Counted from the stretch's first letter, positions 18,871 through 30,139 are shown. The stretch is DNA of 64,000 bases from Vibrio mytili (GCF_000830505.1 NZ_JXOK01000009.1:1-64000); one strand, 5' to 3'. Notes: generated by a model not told the origin, from the sequence alone. A program made the numbers and translations.

Positions 18871-19861
18871 GTAGAAAATAATTCATACAATTATCTAAAA
18901 GGAGTAGGTTAAAGTATTGATTAAGTTAACATGATATTACTTATGAGCTAACGTATACTATTTAATAGATATATAAAGCGCACTAATTCATGAGGTGGAA
19001 TAATCTTACCAGTAAAGTTATTTAAAACTCAAACAAAAGTTGGTCAATTTACAGTCAAGTTGGTTTTTGATAGAGAAAACATAGTGATATATTCTGGATT
19101 TGTGAACTATATGTGTAGTCACACATATTATTTTTGAACTTTACGGTTTAAAGACTATATAAACGATATTTGTCTAAAACTAATCGCATATTGGATTTAG
19201 TCTAACAAACTAGCTAATACTAAGGAAAACAATTACTAATCGTTATTTTTTTGCGTAAATTGAACAGACCACCAAATTTCCAGTAATTGAATAATTGTTA
19301 AATAACATACTGTGTTTCGGGTATCTTAAGCCCTGTCAGTTTGTTCATCGCTTTAATCATGTCTTAAGTTTCTCTAACCTGGCATTGTACTTTGTCAGGC
19401 GTAAAATCCCACCTAGCAACGGCTCGCTTGCTCCTTATGGCATCATGGCAATACCTTGTGTCACAAGCACCATCGAAAGGTATCTCGATGAGTTATCAGC
19501 GTGTAAATTAGGAAGAAATTCTGCATCCGTGACATTATATAAATTCAGGTATGTCGCAACTATAATGTTATTGAGGAATACGGAGAGGAGACATTAAGAT
19601 CATAACTTAATCAGGGGGTTAGTTCTTAACTCTCGTTCTGAAAGCTTCATCTTCTGCAGAAAAATTCGTTCAACAATTGAGATAAACGTTAATAATGACA
19701 TTTGGCAATTTGTCATTGTCTATATTTTAAATTGTAGCGTTGAATACTGATATATTAATAGTATGGTGTTCAGTTTAAATATTATGCATCTATTTACCCA
19801 TGATCTTTCTGTTAGGTTGTGAATGATAAATTGTGCTGTTCATAATAAGTAGAGGAAGACA
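18871..19861. promoter_or_regulatory. Long AT-rich divergent region between the two GH114 genes
   Basis: Nearly 1 kb of markedly AT-rich sequence with no supported gene. It must contain both promoters of the divergent GH114 genes. Many A/T tracts make it a likely H-NS target. A 100-codon frame at 19295-19597 lacks a ribosome site and family features. No clear operator was found. Confidence 0.5.
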
Positions 19862-20824
19862 ATGAAAATAATCAAGCTGTCTAGTAAAGACATAATTTTC
19901 GCTGCTGTTATCAGTCTGTCTTTGTTAACTGCATGTGATTCAAGCAAAAATGACACAGAAACTTCAGGTTCTGAAAAGCTCCCTGTTGTTGACCCACCAT
20001 CTATAGAACCACCTTTGGTTGAATCTCCGGAAATGTGGATTCCTACCCCAGGATCTAGATGGATGTGGCAACTGCAAAACTATGATGACTTGATGATTGA
20101 TCCCAATATTGGTATTTACGATATTGATCTTTTCGACGGAGTAAAGGGTGGCACCAATAGCCCAATTATGACTCTTAAAAATGCTGGTAAAAAAGTCATA
20201 TGTTACTTTAGCGCTGGAACGCGAGAAAATTGGCGTCCCGATGCAGACCGATTCACACCCGATTCCGTCATTGCTGATGGAGACATGCAAGACTGGCCAG
20301 GTGAAACCTGGTTGAATATTGGCAATGAGCAGGCGTTAAACGATATTATCAAGCCTATAATGTCTGCTAGACTCGATTTAGCCAAAAATAATGGCTGTGA
20401 TGCGGTGGAACCGGATAACGTTGATGGATTTGAGAATACTGAAGAAACCCATGGATTAATTACTCCAGAGCACCAATTAAGTTATAATAAGTGGCTTGCC
20501 AAAGAAGCCCATGCTAGGAACTTAAGTATTGCATTAAAGAATGATATTGACCAATTAAATGTTCTGGTATTTTCGTTTGACTTTGCGATTAGTGAGCAAT
20601 GTTATGCTTATGGTAATGAGTGCCAATCCTATGAAGTTACATTTTTAAATAATAATAAGGCGGTATTTAATCAGGAATATTATACCAGCGGTAAAGTCGG
20701 TGAAACTGATCTGGATACATACAAAAATTTGGCTTGCCCGTATTTTATCAGTGTAAAAATTTCATCGCTGTGGAAAATGACCTACGATCTAGATGGTGTA
20801 GGGGTGGTCACATGTAATCCATGA
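19862..20824 (+). CDS. GH114 endo-alpha-1,4-polygalactosaminidase lipoprotein
   Basis: A 320-residue lipoprotein with a lipobox LLTAC (Cys25), a short Pro/Glu-rich linker (residues 40-58) and one GH114 domain to the end. It shares KVICYFSAGTRE-W, NGCD-VEPDNVD-FENTEE and CFAYGNEC-like CYAYGNEC with the enzyme at 17536. The two are clearly paralogous, with one anchored to a membrane and the other freely secreted or surface-associated. It should cleave alpha-1,4-linked galactosaminoglycan, possibly Pel made by the adjacent operon. GAGGAAG lies 5 bases before the ATG. It converges with pelG. Confidence 0.87.
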   Translation: MKIIKLSSKDIIFAAVISLSLLTACDSSKNDTETSGSEKLPVVDPPSIEPPLVESPEMWIPTPGSRWMWQLQNYDDLMIDPNIGIYDIDLFDGVKGGTNSPIMTLKNAGKKVICYFSAGTRENWRPDADRFTPDSVIADGDMQDWPGETWLNIGNEQALNDIIKPIMSARLDLAKNNGCDAVEPDNVDGFENTEETHGLITPEHQLSYNKWLAKEAHARNLSIALKNDIDQLNVLVFSFDFAISEQCYAYGNECQSYEVTFLNNNKAVFNQEYYTSGKVGETDLDTYKNLACPYFISVKISSLWKMTYDLDGVGVVTCNP

Positions 20825-20849
20825 TAGCTAAATTTGGTTTACTTACTTG

Positions 20850-22223
20850 CTAAGGGCGTTGCAGCATAAATGTTTGATATTCTAGGTCTTCAAATTGCTT
20901 GTCTAGAGTTATCATGCCAATAACTGATACTATAAACATAGTGATGGTGAATCCATAGCCATAGAAAACCGGTCCAAGTATGATGGTGATAGAGGATAGT
21001 GTAACGTTTCCAATTGCCATTAACACTATCAGCCATAGTGCTGACATTCTTTTGTCTAGGTAATACATCACATTCAGTATGGCCATAAATAATACTTGTA
21101 AGCTAACACCGACCAAGTCTATGTAAAATAGATGTAAGTAGGTTAAGTCAATATTTAATAATGCCAGAATATCTTCTGCCCATAAAATTAAAAGTAACAG
21201 TGTCATTCCTTGAACTTTAAATATCTCATACAGACTTTTCTGGCAGGCTGAAACCATATTCTCTTTTAGAGAATGAATTTTAGTCAGAGTTGCCCCTTTA
21301 CGTAAAGCGTCATAAAAACGAACGCACGCATCAGCAAATTCTGTTTCCATATGGAGCATAAATACCGCCATACCAGGTACGACCGACAAATAAGCGATGA
21401 AAATCGGCAGGTCATATATATAAGAAGCTCGGAATATATCGATGACTTGGTGAGAGGTTCCTGTGTTGAACCAAAACACAAACTTATCTAACCATACTCC
21501 CAGGTTATAAAAAACTCCACAGAATACCAGTGAATAAAATGCCTTTTTGGGATTAAGAAATTCAAATGAAATCAATCGTTCAGCAGGAAACTCTCGGATA
21601 ATGTCATATAAGAATGCAAACGTGAGGATGCCCTGACAGAAACAAAAGATCAGCATCAGCCCTAGCAGACCGGAAGGTGGCAGAGAAAAACTGAGGCCTA
21701 GCATCAAACTGTAACTGATTGCCATCGTGATCAAAATGCGATAGTACTTTTTCATACCACTCAACATTATTATAGCTAGCCATTGATTACTCAGCAGAAT
21801 GAGCGTGGTAAAGATAACAATCTTCAGCGTTAGTTCGAGAGTACCTGCAAAGTTTAATACCGCAACGCCGACGGTAGCTGCCAACACGCTGATAATCAGC
21901 ATAGCACCGAGTAGGTTCGGTAAAATGCGATGTTCTTGCCTGATGGAGACAAGGTCGGAAATATAGCGGGTAATTAAGAGTTGGAGTAGTCCGCTGATGA
22001 TAAGCGATCCTGCCATCAAGTAGGTGACAATCACCAAAAACTGAATCACGACTTCGGTCGGAAAGCTCATGCCAAGCGTTACTAGACCGATAATCAGCAT
22101 GGCAAGGATAGTCAATATCCAGGGGCCTGAACTGATAATCCCTGCTAGACCATAAGCTTCTATGATTGATAGCAGCGTGTTTTTTTTCAGGATCTTTCTT
22201 ATTTCAAATCCAATCCCCGCCAT
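20850..22223 (-). CDS. pelG: Pel polysaccharide inner-membrane transporter PelG
   Basis: A 457-residue membrane protein with about twelve hydrophobic segments, in the polysaccharide-transporter/MATE-like group. It starts MAGIGFEIRKILKKNT, a PelG hallmark. The ATG at 22223 lies inside the end of pelF (20-base overlap), so translation is coupled. PelG, with PelD, PelE and PelF, forms the inner-membrane synthase-transport complex that moves the growing galactosamine polymer to the periplasm. Length equals the Pseudomonas protein. Last gene of the operon. Confidence 0.93.
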   Translation of the reverse strand: MAGIGFEIRKILKKNTLLSIIEAYGLAGIISSGPWILTILAMLIIGLVTLGMSFPTEVVIQFLVIVTYLMAGSLIISGLLQLLITRYISDLVSIRQEHRILPNLLGAMLIISVLAATVGVAVLNFAGTLELTLKIVIFTTLILLSNQWLAIIMLSGMKKYYRILITMAISYSLMLGLSFSLPPSGLLGLMLIFCFCQGILTFAFLYDIIREFPAERLISFEFLNPKKAFYSLVFCGVFYNLGVWLDKFVFWFNTGTSHQVIDIFRASYIYDLPIFIAYLSVVPGMAVFMLHMETEFADACVRFYDALRKGATLTKIHSLKENMVSACQKSLYEIFKVQGMTLLLLILWAEDILALLNIDLTYLHLFYIDLVGVSLQVLFMAILNVMYYLDKRMSALWLIVLMAIGNVTLSSITIILGPVFYGYGFTITMFIVSVIGMITLDKQFEDLEYQTFMLQRP

Positions 22224-23742
22224 TAATGGCCTCCTGATACAGCTTATGATAAGCACCATACATTCTGGTTTCGTTGTAATAGCGAAGCACTCGTTTCTTG
22301 CCGATATCACCGGCTTTTCGCCACGTTTCAGAATCGGCTAGAATTTTGGTAATCGCTTTGACCCCTTCCTGAGGGCTGGCTATAGGAATGACTTCTCCTG
22401 CGGAACCAAGCGCGGCATCTTCTCCCTTGGCACCTTTTATCATCTCACGGCAGGCACCCACCTCAGTTGCAATACAAGGAATACCCGAAGCCATTGCCTC
22501 CAGTAGCACAAGTGGCTGCGCCTCGCTGATAGAGGTCAGCATCATTACGCCAATTTTCGGAATGATTTCCGCCACGTTCTGACTTCCAAGCATTTTGATA
22601 TTGTCACTCATGTCCAAGCTTTTGATCAGCAGATCGCATTCGTAGACGTAGTCTGGATCCTCTTCTGTTGGGCCGATGATCCAGCCTTCCAGATCTGGCA
22701 GCTCCTCCACCGCCATTCGTATGGTACGAATAAAGGTTTTGATGTCTTTGATCGGTACCACTCGGCCCACTAAACCTACAACTAAAGGTGGATGTAAAGG
22801 TCTTTGTTGATAGGCTCGTTCAAAACGATCGACGTCGATGCCATTGACTATCACTAGAGTGCGGTCATCCGGAGCGCCATCTTGGTGTTGCCGTTGTCGG
22901 TTGCCTTCAAATAGTGCGATGATTTTATTAGCCTGGTGATAAGCGGTGAGACCGAGCTGCTCAAAAAATTGCACCCAAGTCTTTCTCATTAGATCTATCC
23001 CTTTATACATAGAGATATCCAGTGCAGCGTGGTGGTTATTGGCCCACTCAGCCTGCGAGAGATCTATTTTTCGTTCCTTGGTATAGATGCCGTGTTCGGT
23101 AAGCAGCAGAGGTCTTCCTGTGATTTGGTGGCATAGCGCACCAAGAAATCCAGCGTAACCAGTTGAAACACTGTGAAATACTTTCGCATCCGGCAGGTTT
23201 TGAGATATTTTCGATAAAATGAACAACGGTTGATAAATATTCCGATACGTCCAAAAGTAGTCGACAAACGATTCGGTATCTGCATAAGAGGTATACTGAT
23301 CGGTCAACATTTCCCAAGAGGAGCGACTGTAAAGAAAGTCCTCCATTGTCAGAGAACCGTGTTTACCAAGTATTTTGGAAACACTGAGAAGCAGTTCACC
23401 CGGAATAGGCGTCGAACTGTGATTAAAATAAGACAGGAAAGCACGTAATGTCGCAAAATGTGTCTCGTTGCCTGAGCAGGTTCGGGGGTTGTATTTTTTG
23501 GCATCTGGTAATAGGAAGTGAACCTCAAATCCGACAACGTTGCCTGGTAACTGATAGGCCGGTTCTTTGTACAGGTCCGGATGACCACCGAGAAAAATAA
23601 GATAAAACTTCAGTTCAGGCAGGCCTAGAATGATCTGGTGTACCCAACTAGAAACACCGCCTCTTACATACGGGTATGTGCCCTCAAGTAGTAGGCAAAC
23701 GTCAACAGGTTCCTTGGACTGCTTCCGACTAAAGAATTTCAT
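22204..23742 (-). CDS. pelF: Pel glycosyltransferase PelF
   Basis: A 512-residue cytosolic glycosyltransferase of family GT4, GT-B fold. It begins with the PelF-specific DVCLLLEGTYPYVRGGVSSW, followed by VFHSVSTGYAGFLGAL, LLLTEHGIYTKERKID and the C-terminal nucleotide-sugar site with TSISEAQPLVLLEAMASGIP. It would polymerise UDP-GalNAc (or UDP-GlcNAc-derived units) into Pel. The ATG at 23742 forms an ATGA overlap with the restored pelE frame, which fixes this start. A TTG six bases upstream is a weaker alternative. Confidence 0.95.
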   Translation of the reverse strand: MKFFSRKQSKEPVDVCLLLEGTYPYVRGGVSSWVHQIILGLPELKFYLIFLGGHPDLYKEPAYQLPGNVVGFEVHFLLPDAKKYNPRTCSGNETHFATLRAFLSYFNHSSTPIPGELLLSVSKILGKHGSLTMEDFLYSRSSWEMLTDQYTSYADTESFVDYFWTYRNIYQPLFILSKISQNLPDAKVFHSVSTGYAGFLGALCHQITGRPLLLTEHGIYTKERKIDLSQAEWANNHHAALDISMYKGIDLMRKTWVQFFEQLGLTAYHQANKIIALFEGNRQRQHQDGAPDDRTLVIVNGIDVDRFERAYQQRPLHPPLVVGLVGRVVPIKDIKTFIRTIRMAVEELPDLEGWIIGPTEEDPDYVYECDLLIKSLDMSDNIKMLGSQNVAEIIPKIGVMMLTSISEAQPLVLLEAMASGIPCIATEVGACREMIKGAKGEDAALGSAGEVIPIASPQEGVKAITKILADSETWRKAGDIGKKRVLRYYNETRMYGAYHKLYQEAINGGDWI

Positions 23743-24706
23743 CTCCAATACTCTTTTATCTGGCTAGTTAACTCGTTATGTTGGTCTGGGAAGTAAGTAA
23801 TGAAATGTCGTACATCGCGGTAATTGCCAATCATATAAGCTGCTTCCGCCAGATAGGGAGCAACTAGCTTGATGATTGCTCCTTGATTTAGGGCTCTGTT
23901 TAGTACACGGGTGGCGTCTAATGGGCGCTTCTGCTTGAGAAAAACTCTTCCTAATAAAAGGTTAGATGATGCAGACTCTTGGATTTTATTTGCATGAATC
24001 AGGTACTGTTCGGCCTGTTCTAAGTAGAGTTGGATTAGAACGCCTTCGGCAATGCAAGATAGCAGAGTTCCCAGTATTGTTGAGCTAGCTCATACGCTTT
24101 ATGCGCTGTTGGCCTATGCTCAAATTGCTTTTTGAATAAGCTTATTGATTCATTTATTTCTGTCTCTATTCGCTCCAGAGATGCATAGGCCTGCAACCTT
24201 ACATCGTCGGACAGATCTCTTCTTGCAAGTTGTAACATGGACACGGCGTATTTATTGGGTAGGTTACGAATCGCCGAGATAGCGAGTAAATGCCTTTCTG
24301 GATCGTTGTCATACAGTAGAATCTCACGCAAAGCACCAATACCTAAATGTTCGACGGGAATATTTTTCGGATTCACCGGCAACGGACTTTCTTCATAAGA
24401 TCGCCAAGTGACGTTGTTTACTTTGCGTGGTAGGTGTAGGGCGAACAGCAGCGAACCGAGTGTTCCCAATATGCCGATAACCGGAAGTAACCAGTTAAAA
24501 ATAAAAAGAAAACCCATCGAACTTCCTAGTGGGTATTTATAGTTAGTTGGCATCATTAGCCAGCAGGCGGCACTCAAACTGACGCAGGCCAAAGTGTGGT
24601 AAGCCAGTGCGTATAGTTCAACATGAATTGTATCAGAGTGCTGGATTAGCATATTTATACTGATGCTCTCGAGCACCAAAGCACTAAGAAGCAGCCATAT
24701 TTTCAT
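23739..24706 (-). pseudogene. pelE: Pel complex membrane/TPR protein PelE, frameshifted
   Basis: PelE has two N-terminal transmembrane helices and helical repeats that bind PelF and PelG. The first frame (223 codons) ends KAF-stop at 24035. A second frame continues it as IAEGVLIQLYLEQAEQYL ... IKEYWR and stops in an ATGA overlap with pelF. Adding one base near 24063-24068 joins the two into a protein of about 322 residues, close to the usual PelE size. So either the gene is recently broken or one base is missing from the sequence. The start overlaps the end of pelD by 23 bases, showing coupling. Confidence 0.85.
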
Positions 24707-26063
24707 AGAAGTCTCCTAGCTGCACAATAACTTGTTGAATTTTATCCCAATCCTTTTCTACTGACAGCGGGCCAATGATTTTGAAATCAGCGTTAAGGGA
24801 CGGTATTTCTACCGGAATCATTGCGTTGAGGCGATTAGCAAACTGCTGCGCTCCATACAAGGTTGTCATCGGCAGCAAAACGGTAAGTGCTTGCTGTCCG
24901 TTGACGGTTTGACAGCACCAGTAAATATCGGCCCCACGATGATGCTCGATTGCAGAGTTGAGTGCTCGTTGATACTTGTTTTTGATATCGATAAAGACAA
25001 TCACACAACTGTCTGTTCCGTAGTGCTTATTGTTATTTTTGGCCCTGTCCAGATAGTCGATAAACAGCGACTTCTGATTCTGCTGTAGAGTCGGAGTCAT
25101 GAACTCGTCAGTCAGCAGGTCTGCAGAATAGTTAGCAACAACGGAGAGCAATGCAATATTGGTCGGATTCAGCATGAAAAACTTGGTGCTTTCCGCCAGA
25201 ACAGCGGCCTGGATGTCACCATGAGTATTAACCAGCGGAATACAGAGTTGGTAACGAGACTTATGCTCCTGTTGCTCAGACAATTTGGCAGCGGAAAGCA
25301 GTTGTTGCTCCTTCAGCATTTCTTGCAGCATTGGGTCTGTGAGGTCTAATAGGTGCTGTTCACCTCGTACCGATAGTGCGTTAGGGGTAATATTTTTCCC
25401 ATTAACTTGGTAAAATCCGGCAACTTCAATCCCTGCAATTTCAGCCATTAAATTGAGGATCGGTTCAGCAAGGTTTTCCTGACGCTGCTCAATGTGTTGG
25501 TATGCAATATTGCTCAGGGCTTTAACGCTTGATCGAAGACTGCTGCTCTGGCTAGCCGTGCGCTGTTCGAGCTGGTCATGTGAAACTTTAAGCAAGTGGT
25601 AGTTTTTGCTGAATAGAGCCAATTTATCACGCATGTACTGATGCTCCATCGACAGACGACGGCTGGTACTGTTCCAGTGGTTTTGAAATTCACCAGCCAG
25701 CAAGGTGGTGAAGACAATACCGATCCCGTGAGAGAGAGGAAACTGTTGAAGATGACCGTCTATCTGCATGATATAGGCGATGACAATGTTGGTTACGACC
25801 GCGCAGGTTAATCCCTTGGCGAGTCCATAACGCAATGCGATCAGTATTGGACCAATCAATGGCCAGAAAAAGCTCTGCTCAACAAATGGCGGTGTCAGTA
25901 ATTCCGATTTAGTCCAGATATAAATAACGATTAGCGTGACAACAGACGTCTCGAGCCACGCGATGCCGTTGCTTTGATTTCCTTTTACTATCTGTCTAAA
26001 GTTCCGTTTACTCATATAACACCATTGAGTCTTAATGTTTTTTGTCGAGCGAAAACTGTCCAC
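24684..26063 (-). CDS. pelD: c-di-GMP receptor of the Pel system, PelD
   Basis: A 459-residue inner-membrane protein: four hydrophobic segments in residues 30-115, a coiled-coil stretch, a GAF domain (about residues 165-310) and a degenerate GGDEF domain. The active site is gone, but the inhibitory-site motif RGAD (about R376-D379) is kept. In Pseudomonas this RxxD binds c-di-GMP and switches on Pel synthesis. GTG 26063 overlaps the pelC stop (TAGTG) and gives the usual length; ATG 26015 is an alternative. Two diguanylate cyclases lie at the left of the window. Confidence 0.93.
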   Translation of the reverse strand: MDSFRSTKNIKTQWCYMSKRNFRQIVKGNQSNGIAWLETSVVTLIVIYIWTKSELLTPPFVEQSFFWPLIGPILIALRYGLAKGLTCAVVTNIVIAYIMQIDGHLQQFPLSHGIGIVFTTLLAGEFQNHWNSTSRRLSMEHQYMRDKLALFSKNYHLLKVSHDQLEQRTASQSSSLRSSVKALSNIAYQHIEQRQENLAEPILNLMAEIAGIEVAGFYQVNGKNITPNALSVRGEQHLLDLTDPMLQEMLKEQQLLSAAKLSEQQEHKSRYQLCIPLVNTHGDIQAAVLAESTKFFMLNPTNIALLSVVANYSADLLTDEFMTPTLQQNQKSLFIDYLDRAKNNNKHYGTDSCVIVFIDIKNKYQRALNSAIEHHRGADIYWCCQTVNGQQALTVLLPMTTLYGAQQFANRLNAMIPVEIPSLNADFKIIGPLSVEKDWDKIQQVIVQLGDFYENMAAS

Positions 26064-26581
26064 TATGGTTGCGTTACCACAATGCCATCGAGCAATTTTT
26101 CAATTACTACCTGACCAGTGCCAGTAATGCTCTCGCGTCCCCAGCCGACTCGACTGCCCGACGCCCGCCAGCGCACCTCACCCGTTTTGGCGGATTGAAT
26201 TTCTAACGTTAAACCCACCGCAGGCTCGCCATCTAATCCGCTTTTGTAATGCCACTCTTCGATAGAGCCGGTAATAACATAATCTACCGATTGGTTTGCC
26301 AACCATGCCTGGGCGTTTTGTTGTTTCACGCTTGAATCAAGCACACTGCGGAGATCAGTGTTGTTTGTCGCAGGGTACCGAATCGTTCTGATGCCTTTTG
26401 CATAAAGCTGCGTTGCGACCAATTGTTCCGCTTTTTCTGCCGCCATAGGAGTATTGGCATTGTTGATCATTGGCATGATGGCCCATGAGCTTGCCGCACT
26501 AAAAGTTGGGCTATCCGGTATTTGGTAATTGCTGCATGAGAACAGGATCATGCTCAATGTTATCAGTAAGATATTCTTCAT
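26063..26581 (-). CDS. pelC: Pel outer-membrane lipoprotein PelC
   Basis: A 172-residue lipoprotein with lipobox LFSC (Cys16). PelC forms a dodecameric ring under the outer membrane that funnels Pel to the PelB pore. Length equals the Pseudomonas protein. The sequence YVITGSIEEWHYKSGLDGEPAVGLTLEI fits the family fold. ATG is 12 bases downstream of the pelB stop, so it is cotranscribed. Confidence 0.9.
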   Translation of the reverse strand: MKNILLITLSMILFSCSNYQIPDSPTFSAASSWAIMPMINNANTPMAAEKAEQLVATQLYAKGIRTIRYPATNNTDLRSVLDSSVKQQNAQAWLANQSVDYVITGSIEEWHYKSGLDGEPAVGLTLEIQSAKTGEVRWRASGSRVGWGRESITGTGQVVIEKLLDGIVVTQP

Positions 26582-26593
26582 CTTATTGTCCTT

Positions 26594-29500
26594 TTAGAAG
26601 CTGTAGTAGTAGCCCAGTGACAGTTGTAATGAGTCAGTACCGTTTCGATCCTGGCTTTGCCAACTAGTCGTCAGGTAAAGCTCATCACTGCCGAGAATTT
26701 CCCAGCCCAGCCCGGCACTGAGAGTAAGATCCGGCTTTGAAGTAACCGTGTTGTAGCCGAGTGAAGTATCAAGCCAATATCGGGGGGAGGGTACTGTAGG
26801 GCCCGGTAGACCTGGTGTTCCGTGATACAGACGTTGACCAATAGACAGCCTCTGGTATCTGTTTGCTATGAAATCGCTGCTTGTGATAGGCGTATTACCC
26901 TGGTACCACTGATTGAACCCGGTTAAGGGCGAGCTGTCGTGTTTGATATTGTGTGTTGAAATATCGGCGTATGCCTGCCAGGCAGGATCGTTAATAAACA
27001 GTTGTTCTGTTACGCGCAGATTCATGTCCCAGCCTTGGCCAATATTGTCGTCAAATCGCGTTTTTAAATCATGATAGTTGAGCCGCAAAGAGAGGGATTC
27101 CCGGTTGGTCAGTCTATAATGGGTGCTAAAGCCTAGGGTATTGTCTTGACCAGCAACGGTTAATAGTTTGCTCGCTTCTATGTGTGAATTCAGGCTTAAG
27201 CTGAATTTAGCCTGCCAATCGTCATTAATGGCAAACTGATAGTGTCCTATTAGCCCGAGCCGTTGGTCGCCAATACCGTCTGCGATATCAAAGCCAATTT
27301 CGGCACTGCTATCAGAAAATTGCTGGTGGTACGAACCTCTCAAGCGATGTTCGTTCCTAAGATCACTACTCTGAAGATTGTCTATTGTGCTTGTTTGCTG
27401 GTAGTCGTTACCAAGTCGCCAGAAGCCAGAAGAGTGCGGAGCATAGAAATCCAGGCTGTAACGGGTGATATCCCATGAACTAATCGATAAAACTTGGCCG
27501 CGTAGACTGCGATTTTTATCCGGATTCTGCTGCGCATGCATTTTAAGTAATTGCGCTTCCGAGTCTTTATCTTGCATGGTGCCGAGCAGATTTTCACCTT
27601 CATCCCAAGCCGCTTGCTGCTGACCAACTTTTTTCAGCGCGGCATACTTGTCGGTAACCGGTAAATTAACTGAATTTGCCAGCAGACGTTCTACAGCATC
27701 TTTATCGTTCTGCTTCATCGCTAGGGAAAGTTTCTGCCAGTCAGGCAAAGGGTACTGGCCTAGCGCGGTATTCTGTTGCCAATACAACAAGCGATCGGTT
27801 TGATTGTTGGCTAGGTAATGTCTGTAAAGCTCGGCGGTACGTTCCGGGCTCGGTGCCGTCGTCGCTTCAAATTCAATCATCGATTGTGCAAAAGTAGGGC
27901 TGGTAAACAGGGCGATGAGAGACCGGTAGCTAGAATCCCCCCCTTGACTGGCCAGTAGTTCTTGTTTCCTTTGGTAGAGAACAAATTTGCGCAGCTCGTA
28001 CGCTTTATCTAACTGGCCGGTTTTTTCTAGCAATGTCGCGTAATTGAGCAGGATGGACACGTCGGGAGCGTCATTGTTGAGTAATAACTGTTTGTACCAA
28101 ATTGCGGCTTCAGCCCAGTTGCCCAGTTGTTGATTGGCGGTAGCAAAAGCCAGCCATAAATTCTGATCATCCGCTAATACCAGTTTATAGCGGTCATAGA
28201 GTTCTGACAGGTGATGATGATCTTTGGTTTCAATTGCTATCCACATTAAGCTGTTTATAGCGGTCGGGTCAGCCGGAGAAATTTCTAAAATAGTCTTAAG
28301 CAGTTCTGCGGCCTGATCAGTTTTCCCCTCTTGTAAAGAAAGCTCAACCCGGATATTTAACACGTCCAAATTACGGACGAGAGACGGGTCACTTGCTGCC
28401 AGATCAACTAACTGTTTCAGTCTGTCACTATCGCCACGTTGTTGGCTTTCAGAGATTAACAACAGTAGAATTTGATCGTTATCCGTCTGTCTATAAAGCG
28501 CAACTAGCATTGCACTACTGTCTCTATCAAGGGGCGAAAGTACTTTTACGTAGCGATAAATGTCGAGTTGGTCACTCTGGCGAGTAGCGAGTTGGTTAAA
28601 ACTTTTTATCGCCACAGCTCGGTTACTGGTTTCCCATGCGAGCGCTGCGACCCTTTTTAGATAGAGGTTCTCTGCTTCCAGCCAGTTTTCGGGGGCGATA
28701 AGAGCATTTAAGGCTTGTTGGGGTTGGTGCTGCATTAAAAACATATCTAAGGCTGTTAACGCTTCTTTTTGAGTCGGAGAGCGAAGTCGACGCAGATCAC
28801 GCCACTGTGAGATAGCTGCCTGGCTATTATTCTGATAGCTATAAAGACGCATTTTATGGCTGATTAGTTGCGAATCGTTAGGGTGAGTTTGTGCTAGCTC
28901 GATAACGCTTTTTAATGCTGCATCGGTCCCCTGAGACTTTTCAATTGCATCTACCCATTGTGAATATTCGTCCTGACGAAGCCGATTCTGTTTGGCCAAG
29001 GCAGACAGAAAAACCCCAATATAGTAGATATCACTTAATGCCTGAGAGTCTTCTAGACCATTACGAAGCTGCTCTTCCGTTGGTGAGAGTGGCAAGAGGG
29101 CAATGCTGACCGCCTGAGCATTTTTGATATCATCCTGCCATCGATAAATTTGGTGCAATGCCTGATAATCTTGTATATCTCCCTCAAGTTCAATTGCTTG
29201 GTGTAATGCGTCTGTTGCTACTGCTAATTCTTCTAAAGCGACGGCAATTTCAGCACTATGTCGATAGTGGCTCGCTTTCGGCTCGACTTTAACCAGCTTG
29301 TTGAGTTGCTCGAGAGCAACATCCAAATTGCCAACTTTTTCTGAGTGGTCACTTGATGCTTTTAGGTAATCAGGGGTATTGGCGAGGGTGCTTGATACTG
29401 TTCGATGAATTCTTTACTTAGTTGTGGTTGATTCACGGCAGCAAACACATCAAACAGGTCGTTCGCATGTGGCATATCTTCAGAATGTTGGAATGCTTCT

Positions 29501-30132
29501 TTGCTCAGCGTTAAGGCAGAATCGTAGTTTTCACCCTGTAATGCTAGAGAGATTAGCTCGTCGTAGTCGGTGACATCACTTGCAACGTGCGAATACAAAT
29601 AATCCAGCCCCTTTAAAGGCAGGTTAAACCCAATGGCGGCATCGGCAAAACGACGGGCAAGAGCGTCATCAGGGATAGCATCAATTAGGTCAAAAAATGC
29701 GGTTAACTTCTCTTCAGCTTGTAGCTGTTGTTCTGGTGTTGCTTTGTAGTAACTGGCAAGCAGCACCGACAAATAAGATTCAGTTGCCTGCCAATCTCGC
29801 TCTCCATTATTGTCAATCAACATTGTTTCCAGCAGACGACTGGCATCGTCAAGTTGACCAAGTTCGATGTATTTATCGGCTATTTTCTTCACGATATCAC
29901 GATTTTCTGGGTCGAATTTATACAACTGATTCAGAAAAGCTAGGGATATCTGAGGTGAGGCGGACTGCTCAATAAGCTGAATTAACATAAGCTTGGTTGG
30001 AGCGACAAACCACATGGTGCCGAGCGAAAAAACGGCGATAAGAACAAGAGTAGACTTATTGATTAGATGAGTTTTTGGTCTACTCTTCGCTATGTAAGAT
30101 TGCTCTGGTGGGTTGACGCGTGAATTACTCAT
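26594..30132 (-). pseudogene. pelB: Pel outer-membrane TPR/beta-barrel exporter PelB, frameshifted
   Basis: PelB spans both compartments: one N-terminal transmembrane helix (about residues 25-45), many periplasmic tetratricopeptide repeats, and a C-terminal 16-strand outer-membrane barrel ending ...SLGYYYSF, with terminal Phe. Two frames carry it: 256 codons from 30132 to the stop at 29362, and 910 codons from 29326 onward. Upstream of the second start the same frame reads LANTPDYLKASSDHSEKVGN, a clear continuation. One missing base at about 29385-29393 (for example CCC for CCCC) accounts for the break and gives about 1,180 residues, matching PelB. The repeats contact PelA and PelC. Confidence 0.88.
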
Positions 30133-30139
30133 ATTCTAA

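Noticed and set aside
19295..19597. 100-codon open frame between the two GH114 genes
   Set aside because: No ribosome site, odd composition and a weak start; the region is AT-rich promoter DNA.
29326..30132. pelB as two separate genes
   Set aside because: The sequence just upstream of the second ATG is coding in the same frame and continues the repeats, and total size equals one PelB; a single frameshifted gene fits better.
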